Source: CAXBDP01 sp041689935
Lineage (GTDB): Bacteria > Bacteroidota > Bacteroidia > Cytophagales > Cyclobacteriaceae
Assembly (NCBI GenBank): GCA_041689935.1
Contig: JBDNFI010000007.1
Coordinates: 1 to 64,000, forward strand
Direction: 5' to 3'
Length of the DNA: 64,000 bases
The translations under genes were made by a program, and so were the position numbers. This document shows, piece by piece, positions 26,980 to 34,856 of this stretch. Under the pieces are notes generated by a model. That model was not told the origin of the DNA. It did no database searches and worked only from the letters and a program-made list of their open reading frames with translations. The number at the start of each line of letters is the position of its first letter. Position 1 is the stretch's first letter.

Positions 26980-27459
26980 TTAGTAACCAATCCCAAGTTT
27001 CTTATAAATAAAGTGCAGCAACCAAGCCGGCCCTATCATAAGGAATTGCACATCTTTGAGGAAGCTGGGTTTTTTCCCTTCTACTTTATGGCCATAGAAT
27101 TGCCCAATCCAAGCGGCGACAAATATGATAAGCGAAACCATCCAAAGGGGTGTAGCCATGTTGATATCTATCCAATTTGCAGCAAATGTAAATCCTGCAA
27201 CTACCATCAGCATGCCTATAAAAAGCGGAAAGGATAGACGAGCATAGTATAACAAGGTGAACACCAGCAAAACAGTAGCCCAATTGGCATAATTACCCAT
27301 GGCAGGGAAAGTGGATTTTATTATACCAGATGGAATAGACCAAATCAAGCCGACGATGCTAAAGAAAATTAGCGGAACACAAATCCAGTGGATGGCTTTG
27401 TTAAGTCCATTTTGATGGCTTTCGCCGTATTCATTGAGTAGTGCATCTATTTTTCTCAT
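26980..27459 (-). CDS. Mpo1-like (DUF962) membrane protein
   Basis: A 159-aa protein with four hydrophobic segments and the family signature near the N-terminus: MRKIDALLNEYGESHQN followed by NKAIHWICVPLIFFS (His-rich first helix). Yeast Mpo1 of this family is an Fe(II)-dependent dioxygenase acting on 2-hydroxy fatty acids; the bacterial function is largely unknown. The start at 27459 is preferred because the family begins at this Met; the longer frame to 27495 adds 12 residues. The gene ends with GQFYGHKVEGKKPSFLKD and an amphipathic tail. Confidence 0.85.
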   Translation of the reverse strand: MRKIDALLNEYGESHQNGLNKAIHWICVPLIFFSIVGLIWSIPSGIIKSTFPAMGNYANWATVLLVFTLLYYARLSFPLFIGMLMVVAGFTFAANWIDINMATPLWMVSLIIFVAAWIGQFYGHKVEGKKPSFLKDVQFLMIGPAWLLHFIYKKLGIGY

Positions 27460-27948
27460 TTCACTAGTAAATTGATTGGAGTAACAATATAGCAAATTAA
27501 GCTTATCTGAATCAAGTCCCTAAGATATTCTCATCTTCAGTTGGAGCTTGTTTATTTTTAATTTACAATCTCATTTCACTAAGAAAGGATATACCGAATG
27601 TAACTAATCCACCTTCGTTTTCACCTTCGTCCAGTCTTTAATCTGCCAATATTAGTGCCATTGGTTAGTTGATTTCCTAACCTCCATGTGTTGCACACAC
27701 GCGATCAAAATCCTTTAAGGTATTTATCTGATTGATTATCAAAGGGTTTGATCCAATTAAAGTCTTTTGGATAAATTGGATATAACTTTTGATTGACGTA
27801 TGTTTATAAGCAAACCACGAAAAAAAATTAAAAATTCAGCCTTCGAAGAAAAGGGTATTTACGCAACAGTTGCGCGTATACCTTTATATTGGTGAGATAT
27901 ATGCAATATTACTTGACAGAACTAGTTGGCAGTAATTAAATAAAACAT
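27460..27948. other. intergenic region with displaced gene end and imperfect palindrome
   Basis: A 489-bp stretch without an intact gene. It holds a ~70-bp copy of the 3' end of the DUF4442 gene (27607-27678). Near 27866 there is a short inverted repeat, acgcaac-a-gttgcgc. The DNA from about 27680 on is AT-rich and looks unlike the flanking chromosome, which fits the left end of an inserted segment. Confidence 0.5.
27607..27678 (-). repeat. displaced 3' end of the DUF4442 gene, left direct repeat
   Basis: About 70 bp aligning to 29400-29472 with roughly six mismatches and one gap (about 90% identity). Read on the minus strand it encodes GNQLTNG...WQIKDW.KVKTKV followed by a stop, broken by a 1-base gap. 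It carries only the end of the gene, the usual arrangement when an element integrates into the 3' end of a gene and restores it. Confidence 0.75.
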
Positions 27949-28257
27949 ATGTCAGACTTAAAAAAAACCGAAGATTTCTACGTAAAAGAAGAGTTGTATG
28001 CACTCCATGAAATTGACAACTCAGATAAATAAGTTGTATTTAACTTACTTTTTACATTATAAAAAGTTGACTGTTGCTGCGTTGATTGTGGTTCAAACTC
28101 CGTTTTTAAACCAGGTAACAACAGACCAAGAAAAAGTATTCAAGGAATTGGTAGTCATTGGCCAATCGAATCTATTGACGAATGGTCTACAAACATTGAA
28201 GAGTCAACCTTACTCGGGACAAAGAAATTAATTAAGTTAGGTGGAAAAATAAAATAA
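27949..28257 (+). pseudogene. decayed small Cys-rich (zinc-ribbon-like) protein gene
   Basis: One reading frame of 103 codons runs from ATG 27949 to TAA 28255-28257 and is interrupted by TAA at 28030-28032 and 28060-28062. Around the stops the frame reads like a coherent protein: MSDLKKTEDFYVKEELYAL...NSDK-stop-VVFNLLFTL-stop-KVDCCCVDCGSNSVFKPGN, ending SIDEWSTNIEES...LGGKIK. The CxxC cluster and FNLLF segment suggest a small zinc-ribbon or metal-binding protein. I do not recognise the family. It lies just upstream of the HigBA pair inside the accessory segment. Confidence 0.5.
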
Positions 28258-28355
28258 CGACTACCAATAAAACCTACAAGCAATAGCGCCCTTAGGGTCG
28301 CAAATGCTCATAGCTAAACAGTTGCCAACCATAGAAATTTAGCTACTTACGAAAA

Positions 28356-28397
28356 AAATAAAAGTTTCATTATATATGAAACTTTTATTTATCTTTG
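28356..28397 (+). promoter_or_regulatory. palindromic operator and promoter of the toxin-antitoxin pair
   Basis: A perfect inverted repeat with 15-bp arms (aaataaaagtttcat / atgaaacttttattt) and a 5-bp centre at 28356-28390. Directly after it comes TATCTTTG (28390-28397), an exact Bacteroidota -7 element. The palindrome therefore covers the -33 to -7 region, where binding of the HigA antitoxin would block transcription. The toxin start follows at 28418. Confidence 0.65.
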
Positions 28398-28417
28398 TCG
28401 GTGACAAAACATAAGAT

Positions 28418-28756
28418 TTGGAGTTACTACTAAAACATAAACTGACAAAGCTCAAAAAAAAGAACCGTGGAAATGAAAAATTAATTTCTGCGATTGATAA
28501 ACTGATTTCAGATATTCAAAGTGCTCAATGGACTAAAAAGACAGAAATTAAAGAAACAAGGCCAGATGCAGATTGTGTACATAGCGATGGTTTCTATTTT
28601 TTCGACATTAATATGTCTCGTACAATGATTTTAATCGTCTTTGAGGATAATGAGGCAACCGTTGTTTGGACTGGTTCTCACGATGATTATGACAAGACTT
28701 TTAAAGGAAATAAAAGCACGATTGAAAAATGGTTACGTAATCAAAAATTGATTTAA
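28418..28756 (+). CDS. higB: HigB-type mRNA interferase toxin
   Basis: Type II toxin that cleaves mRNA on the ribosome, of the HigB/RelE-like family. The 112-aa product shows the RelE-fold pattern: two N-terminal helices rich in Lys, then beta strands FYFFDI, MILIVFE and TVVWTG, followed by the family signature GSHDDYDKTF (HigB proteins usually read GTHAEYDKI). The start is a TTG at 28418, placed 20 nt after the -7 element. The gene is followed 2 nt later by the antitoxin, the reverse gene order (toxin first) typical of higBA. AT-richer than its neighbours and in a segment bounded by direct repeats. Confidence 0.85.
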   Translation: MELLLKHKLTKLKKKNRGNEKLISAIDKLISDIQSAQWTKKTEIKETRPDADCVHSDGFYFFDINMSRTMILIVFEDNEATVVWTGSHDDYDKTFKGNKSTIEKWLRNQKLI

Positions 28757-28758
28757 AA

Positions 28759-29319
28759 ATGGATAAATTTTCAATACAAAACATACAGAGATTAAATTTA
28801 TTAGAAAGTGAATTGGATTTTGAGAAAGCATCCTCTCTATTTCTAAAGTTACGTGTACTCGAAAAGGAAGATGAATCATATAAGCCAATCCGGAAGCATC
28901 TTCGAAATCTGATAAAAGGTTATGAAGAAAAAAATTGGAGGGATGAAAATTCAATTTCAGATAATCAAATAAAAGATAGTGATTTAGCAGAAGCTTTGGT
29001 GCAAGCTGAAAATGACTTTTACCAAAAGAGAAAAGAACTGATTAAAGCAAGATTAAAAGAAGCTGGCTTGGCACAAAATGATTTAGCAAAAATTTTAGGG
29101 CATCGTAAAGGCTATATGTCAGAATTAATTAATGGATTAAGACCTTTTTCAAAAGAGGATTTAATCATTATAAATAGACTTTTTAAGATAAAATTAGATG
29201 ATTTAATGCCAACGTTTATAAAACAAGACAGAGCATTTCATATCAAAAGGACTTTAGAATCATTATCGCACAGCAAGATAAAATTAACAAAAAGAGATTT
29301 TGATTTACAAATGGTCTGA
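28759..29319 (+). CDS. higA: HigA-type antitoxin with XRE helix-turn-helix
   Basis: A 186-aa antitoxin that should neutralise the upstream HigB and repress the operon. The N-terminal ~90 residues form a charged helical region (COG5499-like). The HTH is at about residues 95-150: RLKEAGLAQNDLAKILGH, then RKGYMSELINGLR for the recognition helix. A C-terminal extension of about 35 basic residues follows (KLTKRDFDLQMV end). The ATG at 28759 is 2 nt after the toxin stop. A 35-bp palindrome upstream of the operon is its likely binding site. Confidence 0.85.
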   Translation: MDKFSIQNIQRLNLLESELDFEKASSLFLKLRVLEKEDESYKPIRKHLRNLIKGYEEKNWRDENSISDNQIKDSDLAEALVQAENDFYQKRKELIKARLKEAGLAQNDLAKILGHRKGYMSELINGLRPFSKEDLIIINRLFKIKLDDLMPTFIKQDRAFHIKRTLESLSHSKIKLTKRDFDLQMV

Positions 29320-29396
29320 TTAAAAACGAATTACGGTTGGTAATACTTTGTGGGATGCTACCAAGCCAAGATTTACCGAATCACCCAAAATTCACC

Positions 29397-29909
29397 TTAA
29401 GCCACCTTCGTTTTCACTTTCTTCCAATCTTTAATCTGCCAATAGGTAATGCCATTGGTGAGTTGATTTCCCAATTCGTCGAATATTTTTACTGTGCAGG
29501 GTACTAATATAGATTCTTCTGTTTCGAGGCGTTTTACCACTTCTGTTTGGAGCCATTCTTCCTCAAATTCGAATGATCCATACGCATTGGTTTTCCCTTG
29601 GTATAGGTATTCTATTTCCAGCTTTTTGAGGATTATTCTATACTTCTTCGGGCTAAGTCTAGAGATGAGCAAAATACCAGCTGATATTTCCGTTAGCGTG
29701 GCCAAAGCGCATGCGTGCAAACCTTTCAAATGGTTGAGATTTCGCTTTTTATACGGCATCATCGTCCGTACCTGATTGTTGCCAATTTCCTTGATACGAA
29801 AGCCATGTGGTGCATTAAATGGGATCATTCGATCTAGTCCTTTATTCATCAACCACAGATAAAATGCAGAGGATTTGGCTTTTTCGAAAATGTTTTCTGG
29901 GTTAAACAT
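29397..29909 (-). CDS. DUF4442 hotdog-fold thioesterase-like protein
   Basis: A 170-aa single-domain protein of the DUF4442 group, relatives of PaaI/YiiD-type acyl-CoA thioesterases. Visible signs are the helix around LKGLHACALATLTEISAG (hotdog central helix with the conserved His and Glu) and the closing strands. The substrate is unknown; DUF4442 genes usually sit near fatty acid or lipid genes, but not here. The last ~24 codons form the right copy of a direct repeat whose left copy lies 1.8 kb away (27607-27678), so this gene appears to be an integration target with its end restored. It is divergent from the FAD oxidoreductase at 29987. Confidence 0.8.
   Translation of the reverse strand: MFNPENIFEKAKSSAFYLWLMNKGLDRMIPFNAPHGFRIKEIGNNQVRTMMPYKKRNLNHLKGLHACALATLTEISAGILLISRLSPKKYRIILKKLEIEYLYQGKTNAYGSFEFEEEWLQTEVVKRLETEESILVPCTVKIFDELGNQLTNGITYWQIKDWKKVKTKVA
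29400..29472 (-). repeat. right direct repeat, functional 3' end of the DUF4442 gene
   Basis: Partner of the 27607-27678 copy. The 1.72 kb between the two repeats carries only the decayed gene and the HigBA pair and has no GCGGGAGG octamer. Confidence 0.7.
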
Positions 29910-29986
29910 GCTTTAATTTCTTAAATATGGGCTTAAGTTCAATAAATCCAGCTATTTTTAAAATCTTTGACAAACATTATTTCAAA

Positions 29987-31171
29987 ATGAACAGTATTTG
30001 GGAAAAGGAAAGTTGGTTGAACTACGATATTGCCATCATTGGAGCAGGTATTGTGGGACTGAGTACGGCGATTTCTATTAAGGAATTAGACCCTAAAAAA
30101 TCCGTAGTGGTGTTGGAGCGTGGCATATTGCCAACGGGTGCAAGTACGCGCAATGCTGGCTTTGCCTGCTTCGGTAGTCTGAGTGAGCTATTGGTCGATA
30201 TTGAGAAAATAGGCGAGGAGGGGACTTTAGCTTTGGTAGAAAAAAGATGGAAAGGCTTAGAAAAACTGCGCACTAGGCTAGGAGATGAAGCAATTGGCTA
30301 TCAAGCAGCAGGTGGGTATGAACTTTTGCGGGAGGATGAACTTTCAGTTATTAATAGCATCCCAAAAGTAAATGAGCTGCTTAGGCCACTTTTTAATCGA
30401 GATGTCTTTCACGAAGATCATACTCGCATAGCAGAATTTGGCTTTGCTACTAGTAGCATAAAAGGACTCATCCGAAACCCTTTGGAAGGGCATATTCACA
30501 CTGGTAAAATGATGAAAGCACTCCTAATGCTGGCTCAGCAAAAGGGCGTGGTAGTGCATTTTGGAGCTGAGGTAATCAGGTGGGAGAGGGCTAGCGAGCA
30601 GGAATTTGTCCTTGAAATAAAGGATGATATCACACAAAGTACTCCTGCATTATCAGCAAAAAAGTTGATTTGCTGCACAAATGCCTTTACCTCCCGCTTT
30701 TTCCCAGACCTAGCAATTGAGCCAGGCAGGGGTGTGGTGATGCTAAGCCAACCCCTTCAACATTTGCCTTTTAAAGGAACTTTCCATTTTGACGAAGGCT
30801 ATTTCTATTTTCGTGATTTAGGTAATCGTATTCTTTTTGGTGGAGGGCGTAATATTTTTTACCGACAAGAAAAAACAACTAAAATGGAAGTACGTGAAAA
30901 TGTGCTGGATGTATTAATGCATCATTTGAATACGCTGATTTCTCCTAAGCAAACGATCGCATTAGATTTCGCTTGGTCGGGAATCATGGCTTTTGGGCCG
31001 GATAAATCGCCTTTGGTTGGTCAGCTGCAAGAGAATGTATTTGCTGGAGTTCGCCTGGGTGGAATGGGCGTAGCGATTGGCAGCAACATCGGTGAAGACT
31101 TGGCAAAAATGGTCTTAGGTAAAATCAATGCAGAACAAATTCCTTCAAAATCAAAAGAATGTATAAATTGA
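29987..31171 (+). CDS. FAD-dependent amino acid oxidase, DadA-like
   Basis: FAD oxidoreductase of the DAO superfamily. It probably oxidises an amino acid or amine, possibly a D-amino acid. The N-terminal dinucleotide-binding motif IIGAGIVGLSTA is followed by VVLERG, a flavin-contacting TGASTRNAGFACFGS, and a C-terminal FAD-binding stretch near GVRLGGMGVAIGSNIG. Start at 29987 (MNSIWEKES), chosen over 29927 because the extra 20 residues lack family character; no membrane anchor. At 394 aa it is of normal length. It precedes an NhaC antiporter by 28 nt and a nuclease gene, forming a likely operon. Confidence 0.86.
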   Translation: MNSIWEKESWLNYDIAIIGAGIVGLSTAISIKELDPKKSVVVLERGILPTGASTRNAGFACFGSLSELLVDIEKIGEEGTLALVEKRWKGLEKLRTRLGDEAIGYQAAGGYELLREDELSVINSIPKVNELLRPLFNRDVFHEDHTRIAEFGFATSSIKGLIRNPLEGHIHTGKMMKALLMLAQQKGVVVHFGAEVIRWERASEQEFVLEIKDDITQSTPALSAKKLICCTNAFTSRFFPDLAIEPGRGVVMLSQPLQHLPFKGTFHFDEGYFYFRDLGNRILFGGGRNIFYRQEKTTKMEVRENVLDVLMHHLNTLISPKQTIALDFAWSGIMAFGPDKSPLVGQLQENVFAGVRLGGMGVAIGSNIGEDLAKMVLGKINAEQIPSKSKECIN

Positions 31172-31199
31172 ACCTTATTTATAATTTGCGAGCTATTTT

Positions 31200-32645
31200 A
31201 TGACTAAACCAACAAAAGCTGCCAGTTTAGCACTCTCAATAATTCCTGTTCTTTTTCTTATCATTCTTCTCACCATCAATGTACTCATTTTTGGTGATGG
31301 GGCTTTGGATGGTTCTAATCAAATAGTTTTACTGTTATCAGCTGCCGTTGCAACTATTATTGCTATGCGGCTGGGCTATCAGTGGGAGACTTTGCAAGAT
31401 GGCATTGTCAAGAGTATTTCTTCGACCCTCTCAGCCATATTGATTTTGTTGCTAATCGGATCATTAGCAGGCACTTGGTTTTTGAGTGGAGTGGTGCCTG
31501 CCATGATTTATTATGGATTGCAAGTACTCAATCCGACCATTTTTTTGGTGGCGGCCTGCGTGGTTTGTGCCATCGTGGCCGTCGCAACAGGCAGCTCTTG
31601 GACGACAGTAGCCACAGTAGGTGTGGCACTACTTGGGATCGGCAAAGCCCTAGGCTTGTCCGAAGGCATGATCGGTGGAGCAATTATTTCCGGAGCTTAT
31701 TTTGGCGATAAACTGTCGCCTTTGTCGGATACCACCAATCTAGCGCCTGCTATAGCGGGTACAGATTTGTTTACACACATCAAATACATGATCTATACTA
31801 CTGCACCAAGTTTTATTATATCATTGATCTTATTCGCTATACTAGGGTTTACGTCTTCTCAAGGAGGTGCTTTGGCTGATATTGATGGCGTACTTATGGG
31901 CATTCAAGAGAAATTTTACATTACACCTTGGCTGTTTTTGGTGCCGGTAATGGTGTTAGTATTAATTGTAAAAAAGACACCTGCGGTTCCTGCTTTATTA
32001 ATTGGCACTTTGCTGGGAGCCGTGTTTGCCTTGATTTTTCAACCGGCTGCAGTGCGGGAGGTGGCGGATGTAAGCGGTGAATCCAACTTTGTACAAGCAT
32101 TTGTTGGCGTAATGAAATCCATGTATGGAAGAATTTCCATCACCACCTCCAATGACATAGTGAATGAGCTCTTTAGCACTGGAGGGATGGCGGGCATGCT
32201 CAATACGATATGGTTGATTATATGTGCTATGGTGTTTGGTGGTGTAATGGAAACGGCTGGCTTTCTGAAAAGAATTGCTGCTGCCATCATTAGTTTAGCA
32301 CATACCACAGGATCGTTAATTGCTTCTACAGTAGGTACTTGTATCTTCTTCAATATTACTGCATCAGACCAGTATTTGGCCATTGTGGTGCCGGGCCGCA
32401 TGTTTGCCGATGTATACAGGGAAAGAGGCTTAGAAGCAAAAGTACTGAGCCGGACATTGGAAGATTCTGGAACGGTAACTTCCGTGCTAGTGCCATGGAA
32501 CACGTGTGGCATGACGCAGGCCACTGTTTTGGGCGTGGCTACATTTACTTATGCACCGTATGCATTTTTCAACCTGATAAGTCCTGTGATGACCATTATA
32601 TTTGGGTATGCAAATATTAAAATAGCAAGAATTAAGAAGGATTAA
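31200..32645 (+). CDS. nhaC: NhaC-family Na+/H+ antiporter
   Basis: Inner-membrane antiporter of the NhaC family. 481 aa with about eleven hydrophobic segments. Family signatures include IVAVATGSSWTTVATVG, GAYFGDKLSPLSDTTNLAPA near residue 170, and the late segment LEDSGTVTSVLVPWNTCGMTQ, which match NhaC well. The role is sodium/proton exchange or amino-acid-linked transport. It lies downstream of the amino acid oxidase gene and 3 nt upstream of the exonuclease gene, in one apparent operon. Confidence 0.9.
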   Translation: MTKPTKAASLALSIIPVLFLIILLTINVLIFGDGALDGSNQIVLLLSAAVATIIAMRLGYQWETLQDGIVKSISSTLSAILILLLIGSLAGTWFLSGVVPAMIYYGLQVLNPTIFLVAACVVCAIVAVATGSSWTTVATVGVALLGIGKALGLSEGMIGGAIISGAYFGDKLSPLSDTTNLAPAIAGTDLFTHIKYMIYTTAPSFIISLILFAILGFTSSQGGALADIDGVLMGIQEKFYITPWLFLVPVMVLVLIVKKTPAVPALLIGTLLGAVFALIFQPAAVREVADVSGESNFVQAFVGVMKSMYGRISITTSNDIVNELFSTGGMAGMLNTIWLIICAMVFGGVMETAGFLKRIAAAIISLAHTTGSLIASTVGTCIFFNITASDQYLAIVVPGRMFADVYRERGLEAKVLSRTLEDSGTVTSVLVPWNTCGMTQATVLGVATFTYAPYAFFNLISPVMTIIFGYANIKIARIKKD

Positions 32646-32648
32646 CGA

Positions 32649-33239
32649 ATGATATTGCCTACTAAGATTACCAAAGAAGAAATTAATGAGTTACCATTGG
32701 GCGAGTTCGATGGAAAGATTGTGATCGTAAATAAGATGTCCCAATTGCGAGAAGCAATCGAGGAACTCAAGGATCATCCAATTGTAGGCTTCGATACCGA
32801 AACCAAGCCGACCTTTAAAAAGGGTCAGTTTCATCATGTAGCTCTCGTGCAGTTAGCTATTGAGCATAAGGCTTTTCTCTTTCGCTTGAATCATGTTGGG
32901 TTTGATGATGCCTTGAGAGCATATTTTGAAATTCCAGATATTTATAAAATAGGAGTAGGCTTGCGTGATGATTTACGTGCGCTGAAAATGCTTTCTGAAT
33001 TTGAACCTGCAAATTTTATTGATCTCAATACGGAGGCTAAGAATTTGGGAATTCTCAATGAAGGGGCAAGAAATCTTACAGCTATGTTCTTAGGCTTTAG
33101 GATTTCCAAAGCTGCCCAAACTTCCAATTGGGAAAATCCGGAACTAACCGAAAAGCAAATTCGCTATGCGGCTACCGATGCTTGGGTTTGTTATCGAATA
33201 TATCAGGATTGGTTGCAGCGTGGCGTTATTGGATACTAA
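32649..33239 (+). CDS. 3'-5' exonuclease, RNase D-like
   Basis: A 196-aa single-domain DEDDy exonuclease. Exo motif I is FDTET (VGFDTETKP, about 48-56). Exo II is GVGLRDDLRAL with the central Asp near residue 107. Exo III is YAATDAWVCYRIY (Tyr...Asp, near 173-185). Without the HRDC domains of true RNase D it resembles the stand-alone 3'-5' exonucleases found in many Bacteroidota. Ends with DWLQRGVIGY. A copy of these last ~13 codons is duplicated at 34516-34550. Confidence 0.9.
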   Translation: MILPTKITKEEINELPLGEFDGKIVIVNKMSQLREAIEELKDHPIVGFDTETKPTFKKGQFHHVALVQLAIEHKAFLFRLNHVGFDDALRAYFEIPDIYKIGVGLRDDLRALKMLSEFEPANFIDLNTEAKNLGILNEGARNLTAMFLGFRISKAAQTSNWENPELTEKQIRYAATDAWVCYRIYQDWLQRGVIGY

Positions 33240-33545
33240 TTGAGCTCATATTATAACTTCTCTGCTTCTCTCTCGACCCAATGAACTCCTTCAAACCACA
33301 CCGAGATGGACAAACTGACTAGAAAATATGCGGCTGAAACCATTATATATCCAAACCTAATATTTTCTTCAGAAGCATATTTAGCAGTCATTGCAAGGCT
33401 TTGAGCAATCATGTGTATTACCATCAAAAATGAATTGACATGATTGCCAGTCATAGATTTTTATGAGTGAAGAGGCCTTTCTTCTGTGCTTGTATGATAA
33501 TTTTTGAAGACGAAGATCAACACAATAAACGCCAGCAAAAAGGTA
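33204..33545. repeat. left copy of a ~340-bp duplication flanking the azurin gene
   Basis: Aligns to 34516-34856 at an offset of about 1,311 bp with roughly 80-85% identity by eye. It covers the last codons of the exonuclease gene and the 3' half of a membrane-protein gene. The azurin-like gene lies between the two copies. Confidence 0.75.
33251..33545 (-). pseudogene. truncated membrane-protein paralogue (3' half)
   Basis: This is the C-terminal half of a copy of the protein at 34538-35230, ending EKL. It has an in-frame TAA at 33461-33463 (reads PLHS-stop-KSMTGNHVNSFL where the intact paralogue has ALQPSKSITINYVNSFL). The N-terminal half is missing beyond about 33545. A residual 67-aa frame from ATG 33454 has two hydrophobic segments and could still be translated, but the gene as a whole is broken. 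Confidence 0.65.
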
Positions 33546-33711
33546 TGCAGCATCAAACTTGTAAGCTGATATTATAGCTACGATAGTAAGAGCATCTCAG
33601 AGACTCTCATTACAATCTTCGCTTTTAATACAATAAGCAAGAGTTGAAGGAACGGGTTGAAATAAATCATTGTTCTTATTCATTGAAACCTGTACCATAA
33701 AAAACAAAAAA

Positions 33712-34239
33712 ATGATGAATTACAAAATTTATATACTTTCGTTTACCGCTGCTATTATGTTACTTTCTTGTGGTAGTGGCACTGAGAAGCAACCTGAAGT
33801 GTCCGAAAAAGTAGAAACTGCACCTTTAGAGGCAGCAGTGGAAGAATCTGTGCCTGCCTCAGTAACATTAACCATTGAGGGAAATGATGCCATGCAATTT
33901 AACCTCAAGGAAATGAAAGTGGTGGAAGGGCAGAAAGTCACTTTGATATTGAAACATGTAGGTAAGTTGCCAATGGCGACAATGGGTCATAACTGGGTGT
34001 TGCTAAAGCCAGGAACAGACATTCAGACATTTGGAATGGCAGCAATGACTGCCACAGATACTGACTACATCCCTCAGGACATGATTGATCAGGTGATTAT
34101 ACACACCAAAATGATCGGTGGTGGCGAAGAAATATCCATCACATTTGACGCGCCGAAAATGGGGTATTATAAATTTATTTGTAGTTTCCCTGGTCATTTT
34201 GGTGCAATGCAGGGGTCGTTTGTAGTAGAACCTAAGTAA
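33712..34239 (+). CDS. azurin-like blue copper lipoprotein
   Basis: A periplasmic electron carrier of the azurin/auracyanin type. Start at 33712 (MMNYKIYILSF) gives a clean signal with lipobox LLSC at Cys20, an acidic linker (about 22-48), then the cupredoxin domain. All type 1 copper ligands are visible: His93 in MGHNW, Cys157, His162 and Met166 in CSFPGHFGAMQG. The PDMIDQ / HTKMIGGGE region is typical azurin. Total 175 aa. Likely shuttles electrons to or from cytochrome c partners such as the di-heme peroxidases at 51-54 kb (inferred). It sits between duplicated flanks (33204-33545, 34516-34856). Confidence 0.92.
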   Translation: MMNYKIYILSFTAAIMLLSCGSGTEKQPEVSEKVETAPLEAAVEESVPASVTLTIEGNDAMQFNLKEMKVVEGQKVTLILKHVGKLPMATMGHNWVLLKPGTDIQTFGMAAMTATDTDYIPQDMIDQVIIHTKMIGGGEEISITFDAPKMGYYKFICSFPGHFGAMQGSFVVEPK

Positions 34240-34515
34240 GAATGGTTAAGGCTTTTTCGAGCTAATTCTCAGATAATCATCGTGTTTTGATTTAGGGAAT
34301 GGTTTATCGTTCCTGACAAGAACCTTTTTAAAGCACCGCATTTTTGGAATTTACTGGGCCGTATACTGCGGCTCTTTTTCTGATTTTTTGATTTGTTAAA
34401 TGGTCATCGTCCTTGCGCATGTCAATTTTCAGCATTCAGTGACTTGAAATTTTCGACTTGCAAACGGGTAATTGTCAGGTGGGTAATTGTCAGGTGGGTA
34501 AGTTGTCGAATAGAC
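34240..34515. other. intergenic spacer between the azurin gene and the right repeat
   Basis: No gene, clear terminator or promoter identified. The only structured element is a 15-bp tandem repeat at 34466-34508, listed separately. Confidence 0.4.
34466..34508 (+). repeat. short tandem repeat, 15-bp unit
   Basis: Two perfect copies of gggtaattgtcaggt at 34466-34480 and 34481-34495, then a partial third (gggtaagttgtcg). It directly precedes the right copy of the 340-bp duplication and may mark a recombination scar. Confidence 0.7.
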
Positions 34516-34856
34516 CAAGATTGGTTGCAGCGAAGCATTATTGGACATTAATTGCGCTCAAATTATACTTCTCGGCTTCTTTCTTGGCCCAATGAATTCC
34601 CTCAAACCACACCATGATGGATAAACTGATTAGAAAATAAGCGGCTGAAACCATTAGATATCCATATATTACGTTTTGTTCCGAAGCATATCTCGCAGTC
34701 ACTGCAAGGCTTTGAGTAGTCAAGTTTATAACCATCAAAAATGAATTGACATAATTGATCGTTATAGATTTGGATGGTTGAAGTGCTTTTTCTCCTGTGA
34801 TTTTATGATAATTTGTGAAGACGAAGATCAAGGCAATAAATGCTGGCAAAAAGATA
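34516..34856. repeat. right copy of the ~340-bp duplication
   Basis: Contains a remnant of the exonuclease 3' end (reading QDWLQRSIIGH and a stop) and the start of the intact membrane gene's 3' half. The intact membrane gene is on this side and the intact exonuclease on the other. Confidence 0.7.

Noticed and set aside
27998..28231. A 77-codon frame starting within the decayed gene
   Set aside because: It is in a different phase from the coherent Cys-rich frame and matches no motif.
28258..28355. Spacer between the decayed gene and higB as an integron attC-like site (short GTTGCC/AACCAT and TACCAA inverted pieces)
   Set aside because: The inverted pieces are short and irregular, and no integrase or cassette array is seen.
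15226..33463. TAA codons inside several genes (15226, 28030, 28060, 33461) as evidence of stop-codon reassignment or readthrough in this organism
   Set aside because: TAA ends many intact genes in the window, and the replaced codons differ (Tyr in one case, Ser in another, unknown in the pseudogene). Separate gene decay is simpler.
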